From contig OZ038423.1 of NCBI GenBank assembly GCA_964036155.1, positions 22,707,249 to 22,771,248 of the forward strand: DNA of 64,000 nucleotides, given 5' to 3'. The first letter of the stretch is position 1, and each line of letters begins with the position of its first letter. The notes below the pieces were generated by a model. That model saw only the letters and a list, made by a program, of their open reading frames with translations, searched no databases and was not told where the DNA came from. Origin of the DNA: Diploscapter coronatus. Lineage: Eukaryota; Nematoda; Chromadorea; Rhabditida; Rhabditidae. The position numbers and the translations under genes are program-made. This document shows positions 28,091 through 39,405 of this stretch, piece after piece.

Positions 28091-28653
28091 CTTGAAATAA
28101 GTAATTGTAAAATTGATCGATTTCAGAATCCTGAAAAGCGAAAGAAACTCATCGCCAACCTGCATCCCGTCTATCGACCCTTAGCCTTGGGGTAACTAAC
28201 TTCGGTTTAATTGACCAATTATCTCTGAAATCATAGATAGTTGCTATAATTAAATAAGATAATTAGTTGGAAGATGGAAAATCTGATCGAGTTCAGGGCC
28301 ATTCTTGTGAGCCTTGAAACGACAGCTGTTGCAGCATCAGAGAGAATGAAAACTGCGATGAGAAAAGAAAAAGATCAATGAGTTCTGAAAATGAGTCATT
28401 GAATCCGCTGGAAGTATAGAATTTTAAGGAACTCGAGAAATTAAGAAACCGTCATGACATAATTTTGATCACGGTTGCTTTAAGCTGGTCTTCATAAATA
28501 ATATAATTGATTTATGAATTATTTCAAGCAATTTTCCCCTTTCTATCCTTCAATATGAAAATTAAGCGTGATAAAATTAATGCAATCTCGAACATCCTGT
28601 ATTGAAAACTATAAGTTGGACTTCGTATTTTCTAATTTCAGTTTTCGAAAAAG

Positions 28654-30492
28654 ATGGATAGTGAAACGAAGTGTGGCGACGAGGATTCGCAACAGAACGC
28701 TGTACTATTTCCCATTGCCGAGAGTCTTTCCTTGGTAGGATTAAAGATATGAAATTTCCCTGAAATTTAAATTTAGGCACTGTGAAGTCTGCACTTTGTC
28801 GTCGAGGTTTTATGATTTTATCGAGAATCACCCCTGTCCGAAGAAAAACGCTTCTAGACACATACAGGACTTCGCTAATGGTAAGACACGGACGCTTTTA
28901 TTGAGTCTTAATTGGCTACTACGAATACTATCATTTTATTCTATTTCATCATGTAAAACCATGAAACATGAATGAATTTTTGCCTAATACTATTACCCAC
29001 ATCTTGTTAATAACGATACTATGAGGTTTTGATGCAGTAGTTGAAGACTTCTGTAAAATAGTCCAAATACTGTTTCAGAAAAACGCATCGCTCATTTGGG
29101 ATTCCGTAGCAAGGCAAAGGACGCGTTGGCTGTGATGGAGCGAGTCCCCAACCCACAGGTAACTTGGAGCATCCATAAATCTAGAAATAGCATGACGAAG
29201 TCCAGCTTTTCTTTATCCTCTCCTAAGACTTTATGCTATTTTACCGAGTTGCAAATTTATCCAATCATCTCGAACCTAAATCTCAGTTACCTGAGAAACT
29301 AGTGATTTCATAAATAGTATGGATGAAATAGGGCTTTTCCTCTATCCTCTCCTAACTCAAAATGCTATTTCATGGAGTTCACAGTCTAATTATCTCAATC
29401 CTCAGGCCATTCGACTGTCATTTGCCTCTCCGCTCGATCGACCCAAGTCCACACCCATCGAGAATGTACCACAACTCAGCATCACAACGCCTTTGTCGGA
29501 TAGGTGAATATTTAACCCAAACATCTTACCGAAACAGTATCACATGAAATTATATAAAATGACATAAATTATTCCGAAACATAACTTTAAAGAAATCTTT
29601 TCCATAAAGCAAGTAGTGATAGAATCACATCCAAATTAGAGAACAGTTCATCATGGTTGACAATGACCCTGTTATTTCTGAGCACAATATTTTTTTTAGA
29701 AATTATGAATGACTAGAATATATTCTGAAAGATGCGAAAACGATTATGTAATTTCATTTTACAATTTCAGACTTCGCATTGCTTTGAACTCGAAGCCGAA
29801 GGCCGTCATCGTCAACAATTTCGCGGCGACCAACGAAGAATACGAACAAGTGGCTAGTGAATCGGTAATTTAAAAATCGTGATGATCCATTCACCTAAAT
29901 TTTTTTAGGTAAATCTTCTATCCAAAGACAATGGAAACGGACATATTTGTATGGAATGTCGAAAGATTTTCGGCAGTTACGCGGATTTCGACAAGCATCT
30001 GACGGAGACAGAATGCGGTGGAAAAGAAGAGCCACAATCGATACCGGTTGAGGTAATAGATGAATTTTCATGCTAGAAAAGTAGTCCTACTTTCGAATTA
30101 TGACTGATAGTGATAACGTCGGTGTCACTCTTTAAAACATGAAACATTCTCAAAGTTTAATTTACTTCAGTCAATCCACCTTTATCTTCAATTTTATTGT
30201 ATGCTTCGATATTTATATAGCTTTTTTTGTAAATGAATACACATTTCAGACCCGCCACTCCGGCACGATTCCTTCGTCCTGCATTTACGGTGTTCGAAAG
30301 CAAAAAGCGGAAAACAAAGACTTGGCCGAAAACGCGAAGGAGCTTCGATTCTGTACGCTGTGTTTTAAGGACGGGTTCGCGACGGAGCACGAATTCCACG
30401 AACACCTTTTCAATTGTCCCGTGAGAGAACAGGAACGGCAAAATGAATTACTCAAATTTTGGGTCCAAAAGCATACTCAGAAAATTATTTAA
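28654..30492 (+). CDS. C2H2-type zinc-finger protein
   Basis: Exons: 28654-28734 (donor uncertain), 28777-28880, 29079-29158, 29406-29503, 29771-29864, 29909-30052, 30250-30492. Three Cys/His clusters are visible. One is in exon 2 (HCEVC...HPC). One is in exon 6 (CMECRKIF...HLTETEC: CxxC with a His/Cys pair). One is in the last exon (CTLCFKDGFATEHEFHEH plus a following Cys). They resemble C2H2 or C2HC fingers, so binding of nucleic acid or protein is likely; the target is unknown. TTTCAG ends 12 nt before the ATG. The junction of exons 1 and 2 does not keep frame with the obvious donor at 28735. A donor after GAAACGAA (exon end 28670) would restore it. AATAAA lies at 30825. Confidence 0.72.
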
Positions 30493-30870
30493 TTTTTTAA
30501 AATACAATTAGATTTACCGGAAAACTCCATTACTTTTCCTGGCAAAATATCATATTCTATCTTATGTGAAATTTAAAATGGAAATCTTATTTTATCTTTT
30601 TTCTTGCAATCGGTAATTACTATCATTTATCGTTCGTTTAGTTTAGTTAACAGGAATTACCTAGGATTTTAAAATTTGGACAAATTTAAATACCTCATAA
30701 TAATTTAATCTAATACTTTTTCAGAATATTTTAATCTTTCATCAAACGACGGTTTTATAATTTGCGGGTAATATTTACCGTTCAACAACAACTCTGTAGA
30801 TCAATATGTAATATCTTTTTGCAAAATAAATACTTACAAAATTTACACTATTCTTACACTTGATACAAAT

Positions 30871-31604
30871 TTATACAAAGCTATCTTGGCTAATCGAGCC
30901 TTCCAAAGAATCACAGCTATCAATACTTTCTCGGAATTTCGAAAGCTTCAATCCATTGAAATATTTCAAACTCGGCAAGGAACTAGTTATAGTGTCCCTA
31001 AATTAAGTTTAAATAAATTGTTAATTAAAAGCAGGTTTTTCACTTACTTGATTTCCTCGTATTCCAAGAAATCTTCCTTCGCACAGACGGGATTTCCAAG
31101 GATATCAAGTGATTTCAGATTTGGAAATGATTCATTCAAAATCTTAACGAATCGATTCACATCTTTAACCTGAAATGAACAAATTCTTTAAAAGTTAATT
31201 TTAAAAAATCCTCACTCTATTATTTCTCAGACTTAGCGTTTTAACGCTTTGGAATTTCACTTCCTCGAAAGCTGATTCATCTAGCCTGTTGTTATCCAGG
31301 TACAAATGCACAATCTCATCACTCAATCGAACAATTTGCACGGACAGCTTCCTGAATCGTTAAATGTTTTACAAGAAAAAATGACTCGGTGAAAAATATT
31401 GATAAGTTTCGAACCACAAACTTCAAGAACTTCTAGGACTTGGAAAACGGTTGAGCGAGATTTTAGCTTTTAACAAAATTACCTAGATCGTCCATTAACA
31501 GAGCTAATGGTTCTTGATTCCGGATGATAATAAATAGCAGAATTTTTAGAACTCGAGGGCTTGTGATGGCATCGACTAGCGCTAGCGACTCGTATCGACA
31601 TCAT
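30871..31604 (-). CDS. Small leucine-rich-repeat protein
   Basis: Exons, in transcript order: 31604-31483, 31351-31216, 31169-31048, 30997-30871; 507 nt, 168 aa. After a polar N-terminus (MMSIRVASASRCHHKPSSSK) come leucine-rich repeats: IVHLYLDNNRLDESAF, VKTLSLRNNRVKDVNRF and LKSLDILGNPVC. They end in the capping motif common to small intracellular LRR proteins (FLEYEEIK... SLPSLKYFNG). No signal peptide is seen, so it is probably cytoplasmic or nuclear and acts through protein binding. It converges with the zinc-finger gene, with 378 bp between the stops. The exact family member cannot be named. Confidence 0.85.
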
Positions 31605-33149
31605 TTTTGCAGAAAGTAGAGTTTGCTGGAATGCAATATCTTTTACAATTTTGGTAAAATGAAGGGCATAATAACGTTTCGATTACATTTCAACGAAATT
31701 GGTGATTTTGGAGGATAGATTTGTGGTGATCCCATGAGCAGGCTCAAAAGAACTCCAAAGAACTTGAACTTGAATTGTACAATGAGAACTATTGTAAGAT
31801 TGTTTAAAATACGTTTCAAAAGAATGGTATAAAAATTAGATTTATGGCTATTAGTTGTTCGTAGTTTGACTAACACTAAAACTATATCCAAAATCATAAA
31901 ATACTTTAGATTATTTTCGCAAAACATATATCAATCACGAAACTACGTATTATTATCATGAAATTTTGTGGTTAATAAAATGAAGCCGGCTTTGACTGAA
32001 TTTGCCATGCTATCACGCTTATCAAGCTCGGTAAATATTGTCCTCAAAGAGCAAGAGAATGTTCTATGCAAATAAAGTCCCATCTTTAAAATTGCCACGA
32101 CAAATTCGGTATCAAAATATTCTTTGGACAACAATAAAAATGGAAAACAATGGAAAGAATTTACGAGAAATTGCAATTTGCAAAACAATGAAAAAATGAC
32201 TCGAGAGGCTTTCAAACAAGTGATTTTTTCCGCTTGATATTGTTTTCTCGAATTTGACCCGAGCAATTTTTATCAGACACAAAAACTGGCTGATAAGATA
32301 CCAGATTCCGTTCCATTCTGTGCTAGTCGAAAAATTTAATGACGAAAGATCATTAATCTAATATTTTAGCATGGGCAAAAGAAACTGGCTGAAGAATAGC
32401 CAGGAAAAATCAAATAACGGCAAAGGTGAACTAATCGCTGAGTTGCAAAATTTAGAGATTATGTGCTGAGATACAAAATCAACTAACGAGCAATTCGAAT
32501 GCAAAAATGATGAGGATAATAAACTTTGAAGCATTTTCCTAAATTGTTATATGAATTTTTAGAAATTTCACAACAAAAATACTCAAGAAAACAACAATGC
32601 TGCATCAAAAAATAGATAAATCAGCAACGCGAAAATGCAGCGGTCTGGAAATGGCTGCTATATGACAAATACGAAGGACTGGAAATAAGAGGAAGAAAGA
32701 AAGAAGGATCGAGAAAGAATGAAAACAAGGAGAAGACAGAATATGAGAGTGAGGAAAATCTAGAGGTTTCCAGAGAAAGAAAGGGAAAGAGAGGTAGAAA
32801 GATGCCTCAAATATACGCGTTCGAACTTTTGGTGGTTTGATCTCTACGTGCTGCCAGCTTTATTACTTCGTTACTTCGATTCGCAAAATATTCAGAACTT
32901 CGAAAACTAACTAAGTCTAAACAACTCTGAGATCAGTGTCATGCATTGTCTTGCATTCTGTATTTTGACCTTAGAGGTCAAGGGTGATGTTTATCAATGA
33001 GATTGAATTGACGTTGCGCATTCGTGAATATTACATCGTCGTGGTTGCCATTCATCTAAATTTTTGAAAGATGAAGTTGAGAATTTTTGGGCTTGTGCCC
33101 TTAACAAGACATAAATGGTCAAAACTTTTCAAAACACAATTCATAATTT
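31605..33149. other. Intergenic region with purine-rich stretch
   Basis: No phase-consistent gene. The stretch 32680-32800 is strongly GA-rich on the plus strand, hence CT-rich on the strand of the LRR gene. It could be that gene's promoter region, or simple low-complexity DNA. The minus-strand frames here show no domain. Confidence 0.4.
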
Positions 33150-34371
33150 CTACAACTCCGTAAAGTTATTTCTGGAGAAGTAAGAAAATGTTCTGGATAC
33201 AGTCAAAGTATCTATCATATCACGTTTTTTTCCGAGAGCATTTCTATCAACTTGAAATTCCACCTCATATCCAGCGTCCTGACCATCGATAGTAGAGGAT
33301 AGTTCTCCGCAAGCGTTTTTATATCCGACTTTATCATCTCGTGTTCCATAGATCGTGAAGATGTACTTTCCTTCGTACTTTCTCCTAATCAAAAAAATTA
33401 TCATCCAAAAATCGAATAAAAAATGACTTGGAATTGACATCCCGAATGAAAGCTGATCGACATGATAGGCCATTGATGAAGTTACATGCTCCCGGAAACG
33501 GGAGTACACACAAGAGAGATCCACGATTTGCTCCTGGAATTTGAAATTTCAAACTTCCTATAAAATTTCAAAGCTACCTGCAACACCGAGAAAAGTGTCG
33601 ACTAGTTCTCCAATATGAGGCCCGAGATTTTCGCCGGTATCAACGCATTTTCCGCCCATCAATGCCTGGATTTTTTATTTTAAGAAAAACAGGAATCCTC
33701 GTACTTTTCGAGCTACAGGAGATCCTAGCGAATATCCAATCACATCAACTTTTCTCTGAGTATAGGCAGCAACGACTTGGATCATCCAGCGGACCTTAAG
33801 TTTTTTTTTCTTAAATCTATTTTAACAATTTTCGACTAACACTGAGTTATAAATCATTTATACAATCCAGTATCACTCGATCTCGCAAAACATAACCTAC
33901 TTGCTTGATGTATTGACATTTCACATCTACTAGTGGAGCAAGAGTCTTCCCGCCATCACCATAAGTCGTGGCATAAACTGTGTCTTCCTAATTAAACCAT
34001 TGATTATCAGTAATTAAGACATTTAATTAGGTCAATTAACTCACAGTCCAGCCCGTATTTAACAAATGCTTCCGATGGCCATCGAAAGTGCCAGCTGTGT
34101 TTGTGATGCCATGAACCAAAATCACGGCTTGTTTTCTAAAGTTCTTCGAAAATCTTGAGGATGTTGATGAAGGATTACTTTGTCCTAGAGCCAATTACAT
34201 GCTTTCCACCACCATACGAACCCGCACCTCCTAGATAAACTACCTAATCCAAGAATTAGGTGATAGCTTACCGAGATCTTTTCTTTCCAATTGATTAGCA
34301 ACGCCTTGACCGTAGTTCTGGACAAGAAATTGACGAAAAGTTGGAGAGAATAGGGTATTGACGAGGAGTAA
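33150..34371 (-). CDS. Class-2 lipase (alpha/beta hydrolase), start exon not found
   Basis: Exons, in transcript order: 34371-34272, 34230-34179, 34135-34045, 33987-33901, 33794-33705, 33665-33578, 33533-33428, 33384-33150; phases consistent. It matches the nematode-expanded secreted class-2 lipases: YGGGKHVIGS leading into VILVHGITNTAG (oxyanion-hole strand), then the nucleophile elbow GYSLG with the Ser, then LGVAGANRG, CNFINGLSC and the acid region YGTRDDKVGY. Near the C-terminus, where related lipases have the catalytic HD, this protein reads KKRDMID, so the His may be replaced by Arg. The N-terminus begins in a hydrophobic stretch (LLLVNTLF) that looks like the end of a signal peptide. 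Its ATG must be in an upstream exon that I could not fix. Confidence 0.87.
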
Positions 34372-35530
34372 CTGAATTTTTGAAATAGGTTTAAAATTCT
34401 CGAATTTCGTTAAATTCTCAGAAACTTCATTGGCTGTATAGTTTGCATGTTAAAAATATCATTGATAAAAAGAGACTATCCCAATCGGACCAATGAGAAT
34501 GAAGCTTTTACAAATAAGTTGCAAAATTTTCGGTTTTCAAAAGAATTCTGGGAAAGTCACTAGTTTCGCAAAAGAGGGTTCGAACTTCTAATTAAAAAGA
34601 AACAAATCCTGACTTGATGGGTGAAAACGACGATTTGGAAAGGTTGCCACATTCCGAGTAACCGATAGGTCGTCAAAACAATGCAACAACATTTGGGTAA
34701 TCACTCTCTAGAGGTATAATTTTTGCGATATTCTATCCAGTTTTTCCTGTCTATCGTTCATCGTGTCGTGACTGACTTCATTCAGTGGAAACATCAATGA
34801 ATGCCTCTTGGCAAGTGAAAGGCACTGCCCAATTAGGCAAGGAGAAGAACCGGATGTATTCGGTGAAATAACAAAAGGGGAACTTTCTGATTGGTAAAAC
34901 ATTAACCCAATCGTGTATAGTAATGACTCAATAATGTCGTTGTTCTTGGAATTTGATCAAAAGTGGGCACGATCAAAAAGGATTTTTTAGAGAAACAGTC
35001 ATTTTTAGTTTGAGAAAAGTAGCGAAATTGTTGTAACAAAAGATGTGGTTATAAGTAGGTTCAAAAATTATCCAGTATCGCTTTGTTAATGGATATTTCG
35101 TTGTATTGTAAATTGAACCGAAAATGAAAAGAAAACTGAAAAAGGCGAAAATCAAGGTTATTTTTGCAGTATCAACTCCTTTGCAAACTCCATGCACGCA
35201 TCTTGCATTATTCATCGTTCAATCCACTCCCCTTGATTTTATTTTTGAATCCAAATTTTCTCGATTTTCAACAATTTTCTCGGGAATTTCTCAAGATTCC
35301 TAATTTTCCTCAATCCCTGGAAAGTTCACCCGCTATCGATTTTGAAACTTCATTAACTTTTTATGAATAGTGTCTCTAAAGAAAATCGGTGGACTTTTGA
35401 AAATGCTAAAAATTTAAACTCTTGATTCTCATACTTTTTCGTGAATTTTTTTTGCCAATTTTGATTTTTTTTTCGCTTCAGTTTGTGCTAGTCAACTTGT
35501 GTGCGCGTGCAGCGAAGAAGCGGAGAAAAG
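34372..35530. other. Intergenic / divergent 5' region
   Basis: Between the lipase (-) and the NADAR gene (+). It should hold the start exon of the lipase and both promoters. An acceptor-like CTTCAG ends at 35480, 50 nt before the NADAR ATG. No further gene seen. Confidence 0.45.
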
Positions 35531-38501
35531 ATGTCCGATCCGGCGACTCTGAAGAAAATCGAGGACAAAAAGAAGAAGGCCGAGCAGAAAAAGGCCGCTC
35601 AGCTTCCTTTGGTGAGGAAAATTGAGATTTGGAAATTCTGATAAAATAAAAAAGACATTTTGCAACATTCAGACTAGTAACTCCGAAGCTGCAAATTTTT
35701 CAAGATTAATGTGTTTAATTTCGGACTTACTTGTATTTCCCAAGAGTTTTGAAATGGAAAAATATGAAAATTAATTTAAAATTTCAGACTGCGGCTGCTC
35801 CGCAGCCATTGGGGTCGACGGGCGTAGCGCCGGGCACCACCGAGATCAAGCCGCTTAGCCAGACAACGCAGGGTCACATCCCCATTCCCAAACTCAAGCC
35901 CGCGGTTAGTGAAGGAGAAGAACTTGAAAATTCGAAGTTCTTTATTCTTTCCTGAAGAAATACAAATTTTCTTAGACAAGAAAATATACAAATTATCAGG
36001 CCTGTCCAAGATTCACTTGTTCTGGGACGGGGACGAGTCCAAATTTGAAAATTTGAGACGAGAACGAAAAAATGGGCAAAAATCTGGGACTGATAAATCT
36101 TGAACAGGTCCGCAGTTTATTCATTTTCTATAAATTCTAAGTTTGGGAAAAATTGTAAAATTTGAGGACTTCACGAAGGACACGGTCGGGGGGAACAACT
36201 ACACGTCGTTCGAGAAAGGGGGCAACAACGGCAACGAGGCCAACAACAACAACAACAAGAACAATGATAGCAATGGCAAGAAGCCCTTCTATCCTAGACG
36301 CTCGCGCTATAACCGCCCGCAGCAGCCCACCAAGGCCATCCCCAAGCAGGAGGTCGCCAAAATCGACCTATTGTAGTACTCGCTCAATGTTTGAGAAATA
36401 GTATGGAGAACAGACAAAATCGAGCGAATACTACAATAGGTCCCAAAATCTTTGAAAATTACAAATTAAAAAATGATCGAAGTTCTTAATCCTCAGTTTT
36501 TGATTATCAGATTTTTATGCTTTCTCGAATTGCAACAAAAAGACTTGGAATATCGTGACAAAGTAGAAGACTGGTTTTCTAAAGGAAAATTAAGAAAATT
36601 GCGGTTTTTAAAAACTATTTTTGCAGGTGGCAGATCTGCCCCTGGAAGTGGACACGGTGGACTTCAAGGTCGACAAGGAGCACGTGATCTGCTTCAGCGG
36701 CTTCCAGCACTGGCTCTCCAACATGTCTCCGGTAAATGAGCATTAACCCATAAAAAGGATTTCGAAAATCCTAACAATGTACAGAAAGTTTATCGGTGCT
36801 TTGTATTTCAGAAAACTTGAAAGACACTCAATATCAATACCGAATCATTAGCTTTGATCTAAATCGTCACTTCTTGGAAACCTTGAGACCTATTTTTATT
36901 TCGACTTTTCAGTCTCCGATCACGATCGATGAGGTGACCTATCCTTCGGTCGAACACTACTATCAGGTAAATTTCAATCGAACTGGAAATAGCGAAAAAC
37001 ATTGCAAGTTGTCTAAAATTCAGATAAACTTGTTTTCATTTTTCCGATTCCAAAAAATGAAACCGGTCATGTAAATCTGAAATTATTAAGGAAAAACTTT
37101 TCAGGCGTGCAAGGTCTACCTGCTGGGCAATAACGACCTGTCGTCTAAGATCTCGACGGTAAAGAATCCGCAGCAGACGAAGAGCCAGGCCAGAAAGCTG
37201 CTCAACGGAATCGCCACCAAGGAGAAGGTCGAGGAGTGGAAGATGAAGGACGCTCCCAAGATTCTCCAGTACGCGCTCAAGGTCAAGTTCACTCAGGTAA
37301 GCATTAGTTTTGGATTTAAAGAAAATTCTTTACTTCGAAGCATTGTATTAGTGAAAGAAAAAATAACATGATATTTTTGAGTGGGTGAAGTTAATTGAAG
37401 ACACTTTTCAAGAAAACCTTTTATAAACTTAACTTTTCTTTAATAGACTAGAATCTCTTATAAATTTGAACATTGTAATTTTCTGATCTGTTATTTGATC
37501 ATTAGGCCAAGAAATTTTAATTTCTGAGTTTCAAATCCTTTTTCAGAACCCTGAGCTGAGGAAGAAGCTGCTGGAGACGAAGGACGCGATCCTGGCGCAC
37601 GCGTTCAAGAACGACTCCGTGTTCGCGACCGGCTGCGGGGAGGCAGATGTCAAGAAGTGGGCCGAGGAGAAGTCCGGCGAGTTGGTCAAGGTAAACTGGA
37701 TAAACAAGGCCTATTGTAGTTTCCACTGGGAGGACGGAATTTCGATTACGACAAATTTTGGAGGAAAAGCTACGATTTTGTAAAACCTGAATACCAATGC
37801 CATCTTCTAATCAGCCTTGGTTTTCAAACTTTTCTCGAAGATAACAAGAAGGCCTGGAAAGGATGATGGAAGTTACAATGGACCAAAGATTAAAATATTG
37901 CAAACTACGAGTTTTTTTCGAAAAAGTATAATAACATTGTTCTTTTGAATAAAATTACGGGATACCAAAATATTCGAATACGATAATTTTTGCAGATTCC
38001 GGTGGACTTCACGGAGGACCCGGACAAGTTCAAGTACGTGCCGCTTGTCGGACAGGGCAAGAACCTGCTCGGATTCATCCTCATGAGGGTGCGTCAATTT
38101 GTGATATTTATACCCACTTTAAACCACCAACACGCCGATTGTTTATTTTTGGATGAGTTGTGATTTTACTTTCTTTGAAGCATATTTCGAAAACAGAAGG
38201 AGTATTGTATTTTTGTTTATTGATAAGATGTCAGAATTTGGAGTTAAATGAAAAGCGGGGCACATGAACTAGCGCTTTAAAGATCACCTAGATTTGATTT
38301 TTATTTAACTTATTTAAAATTTGAAAATTTTTAAATGTACAGATCCGAGCGGAGATTCGTCAGGAAGATGCGACGAAGGCGGAGGGCGGAGCCGAGTCCA
38401 CTAAGGTCGCGGAGAAGGAAACGAAAGACTCGGACAAGGGGAAGGCTGACGAAGCTGCTAAGAAGTCCGACAGCACCGCCACTGCTGCTGTTAAAGCATA
38501 G
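35531..38501 (+). CDS. NADAR-domain protein (YbiA-like ADP-ribose-linked N-glycosidase family)
   Basis: Exons: 35531-35611, 35788-35904, 36167-36352, 36627-36731, 36913-36966, 37105-37296, 37547-37690, 37996-38088, 38343-38501; 1131 nt, 376 aa. The N-terminus is Lys-rich, then an Asn-rich low-complexity stretch (residues ~80-95). The NADAR domain covers about residues 140-325: CFSGFQHWLSNMSP, ITIDEVTYPSVEHYYQACKV, ILQYALKVKFTQNPELRKKL and GQGKNLLGFILMRIRAEI. The family includes bacterial YbiA, which cleaves N-glycosidic bonds of riboflavin intermediates, and enzymes that remove ADP-ribose from guanine. The substrate here is unknown. The tail is Lys/Glu/Ala-rich. Exon 3 uses a weak acceptor (TTTGAG). 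An alternative with a micro-exon 36000-36036, exon 2 ending at 35908 and exon 3 starting at 36142 is also phase-consistent and adds 22 residues. AATAAA lies at 39145. Confidence 0.85.
36365..36442. mobile_element. 78-bp MITE with perfect 8-bp target-site duplication in NADAR intron
   Basis: Two 21-bp arms, 36365-36385 and 36422-36442, are inverted repeats with one mismatch (outer part GACCTATTGTAGTA). The element is flanked on both sides by CCAAAATC (36357-36364 and 36443-36450), a perfect 8-bp direct repeat, so the insertion can be read directly. Eight bp fits hAT or P-type elements. It sits 12 bp downstream of the splice donor of NADAR exon 3 and carries an in-frame TAG if the intron is retained. 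Confidence 0.85.
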
Positions 38502-39405
38502 ACATCAGGGAAAATGAAAGGAGGAAAGTGGAGTTTGAAAAATTTTGGGACATTTTGATCCAATATTTTTGATCGAATAGCTTTGGGTCAAAATGCTCTA
38601 TAGAGATTGAATTATTCAGTGAGCAAGCTTTTTCACTCATTTTTATCTTATTAATTTCTCCAGGTTTTTTCTCTCAAAAATGAGAAAATAATGAGTGAAA
38701 GATTTCTTTACTATTTGCAAGTGTCGTTCTTTGCAGAAATGTGTTCTTTTTCAAGATAATGAATTTGCATTTTACAATGAACGATATTTCTTTTTGTTTC
38801 CGTTTTTTTTCTAATCTAAAGATTCTATTTTTCTGCCTAAAACTAGTTATTAGTTCCTGCTTTCAGACACAATGTTCGTTTATTTAATTTTTGGATTTCT
38901 ATATTCTGACCTTTTCTAAAAATGGTTCAGTATAGTTTCCCAAATGCTTCTTTATTTTTCGAGTAATCATTCCCAAATTTTGTTGTTTGTTTTTTTCAAA
39001 GTTCTGAACAAAAGCTCCAAAGTCTTTCGCTCAGAAGTTTATTATTGTTATTTTTTGACTTGATGATTTTTGTATTCCTTTCTCAGATCCGGGTCCTAAA
39101 CTATATCCATTTGGCTATTGTTATCAGTGCAAGACATTTTTTGTAATAAAATCGTTACCGGTGATTTTTTATCATTTCCTTTCGAAAACAGGTTTCGAGA
39201 CCAATCGAGAATATCTAAATTTCTCATTGATATATTTGCGAAATTTTGAGGTGTATAAAAGATTTTTTTTTCTTTTTCTCCTACTTCATTGTAAAAGTAG
39301 GCGATTTCTACAGTGAAACGTTTCCTTTATTATAGTAGGTATACTGTGAAAAGGCACTATTCTTAACCCGTAATTATCTTCAATGATGTTTTGAACTCAG
39401 GAAGA
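38502..39405. other. 3' UTR of NADAR gene and spacer
   Basis: T-rich sequence. AATAAA at 39145 is a likely poly(A) signal, giving a 3' UTR of about 650 nt. The spacer ends in the acceptor CTCAG (39396-39400) just before the next ATG. No gene seen. Confidence 0.5.

Noticed and set aside
27962..28165. Minus-strand frame as first exon of the Ig gene
   Set aside because: It runs through the hAT-like MITE and does not end in a donor of the right phase.
31943..32266. 107-codon minus-strand frame
   Set aside because: No domain, no flanking splice sites, AT-driven composition.
35909..36103. Independent ORF of 64 codons upstream of NADAR exon 3
   Set aside because: Only a short core (36000-36036) looks coding. 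It is better considered as an optional NADAR micro-exon.
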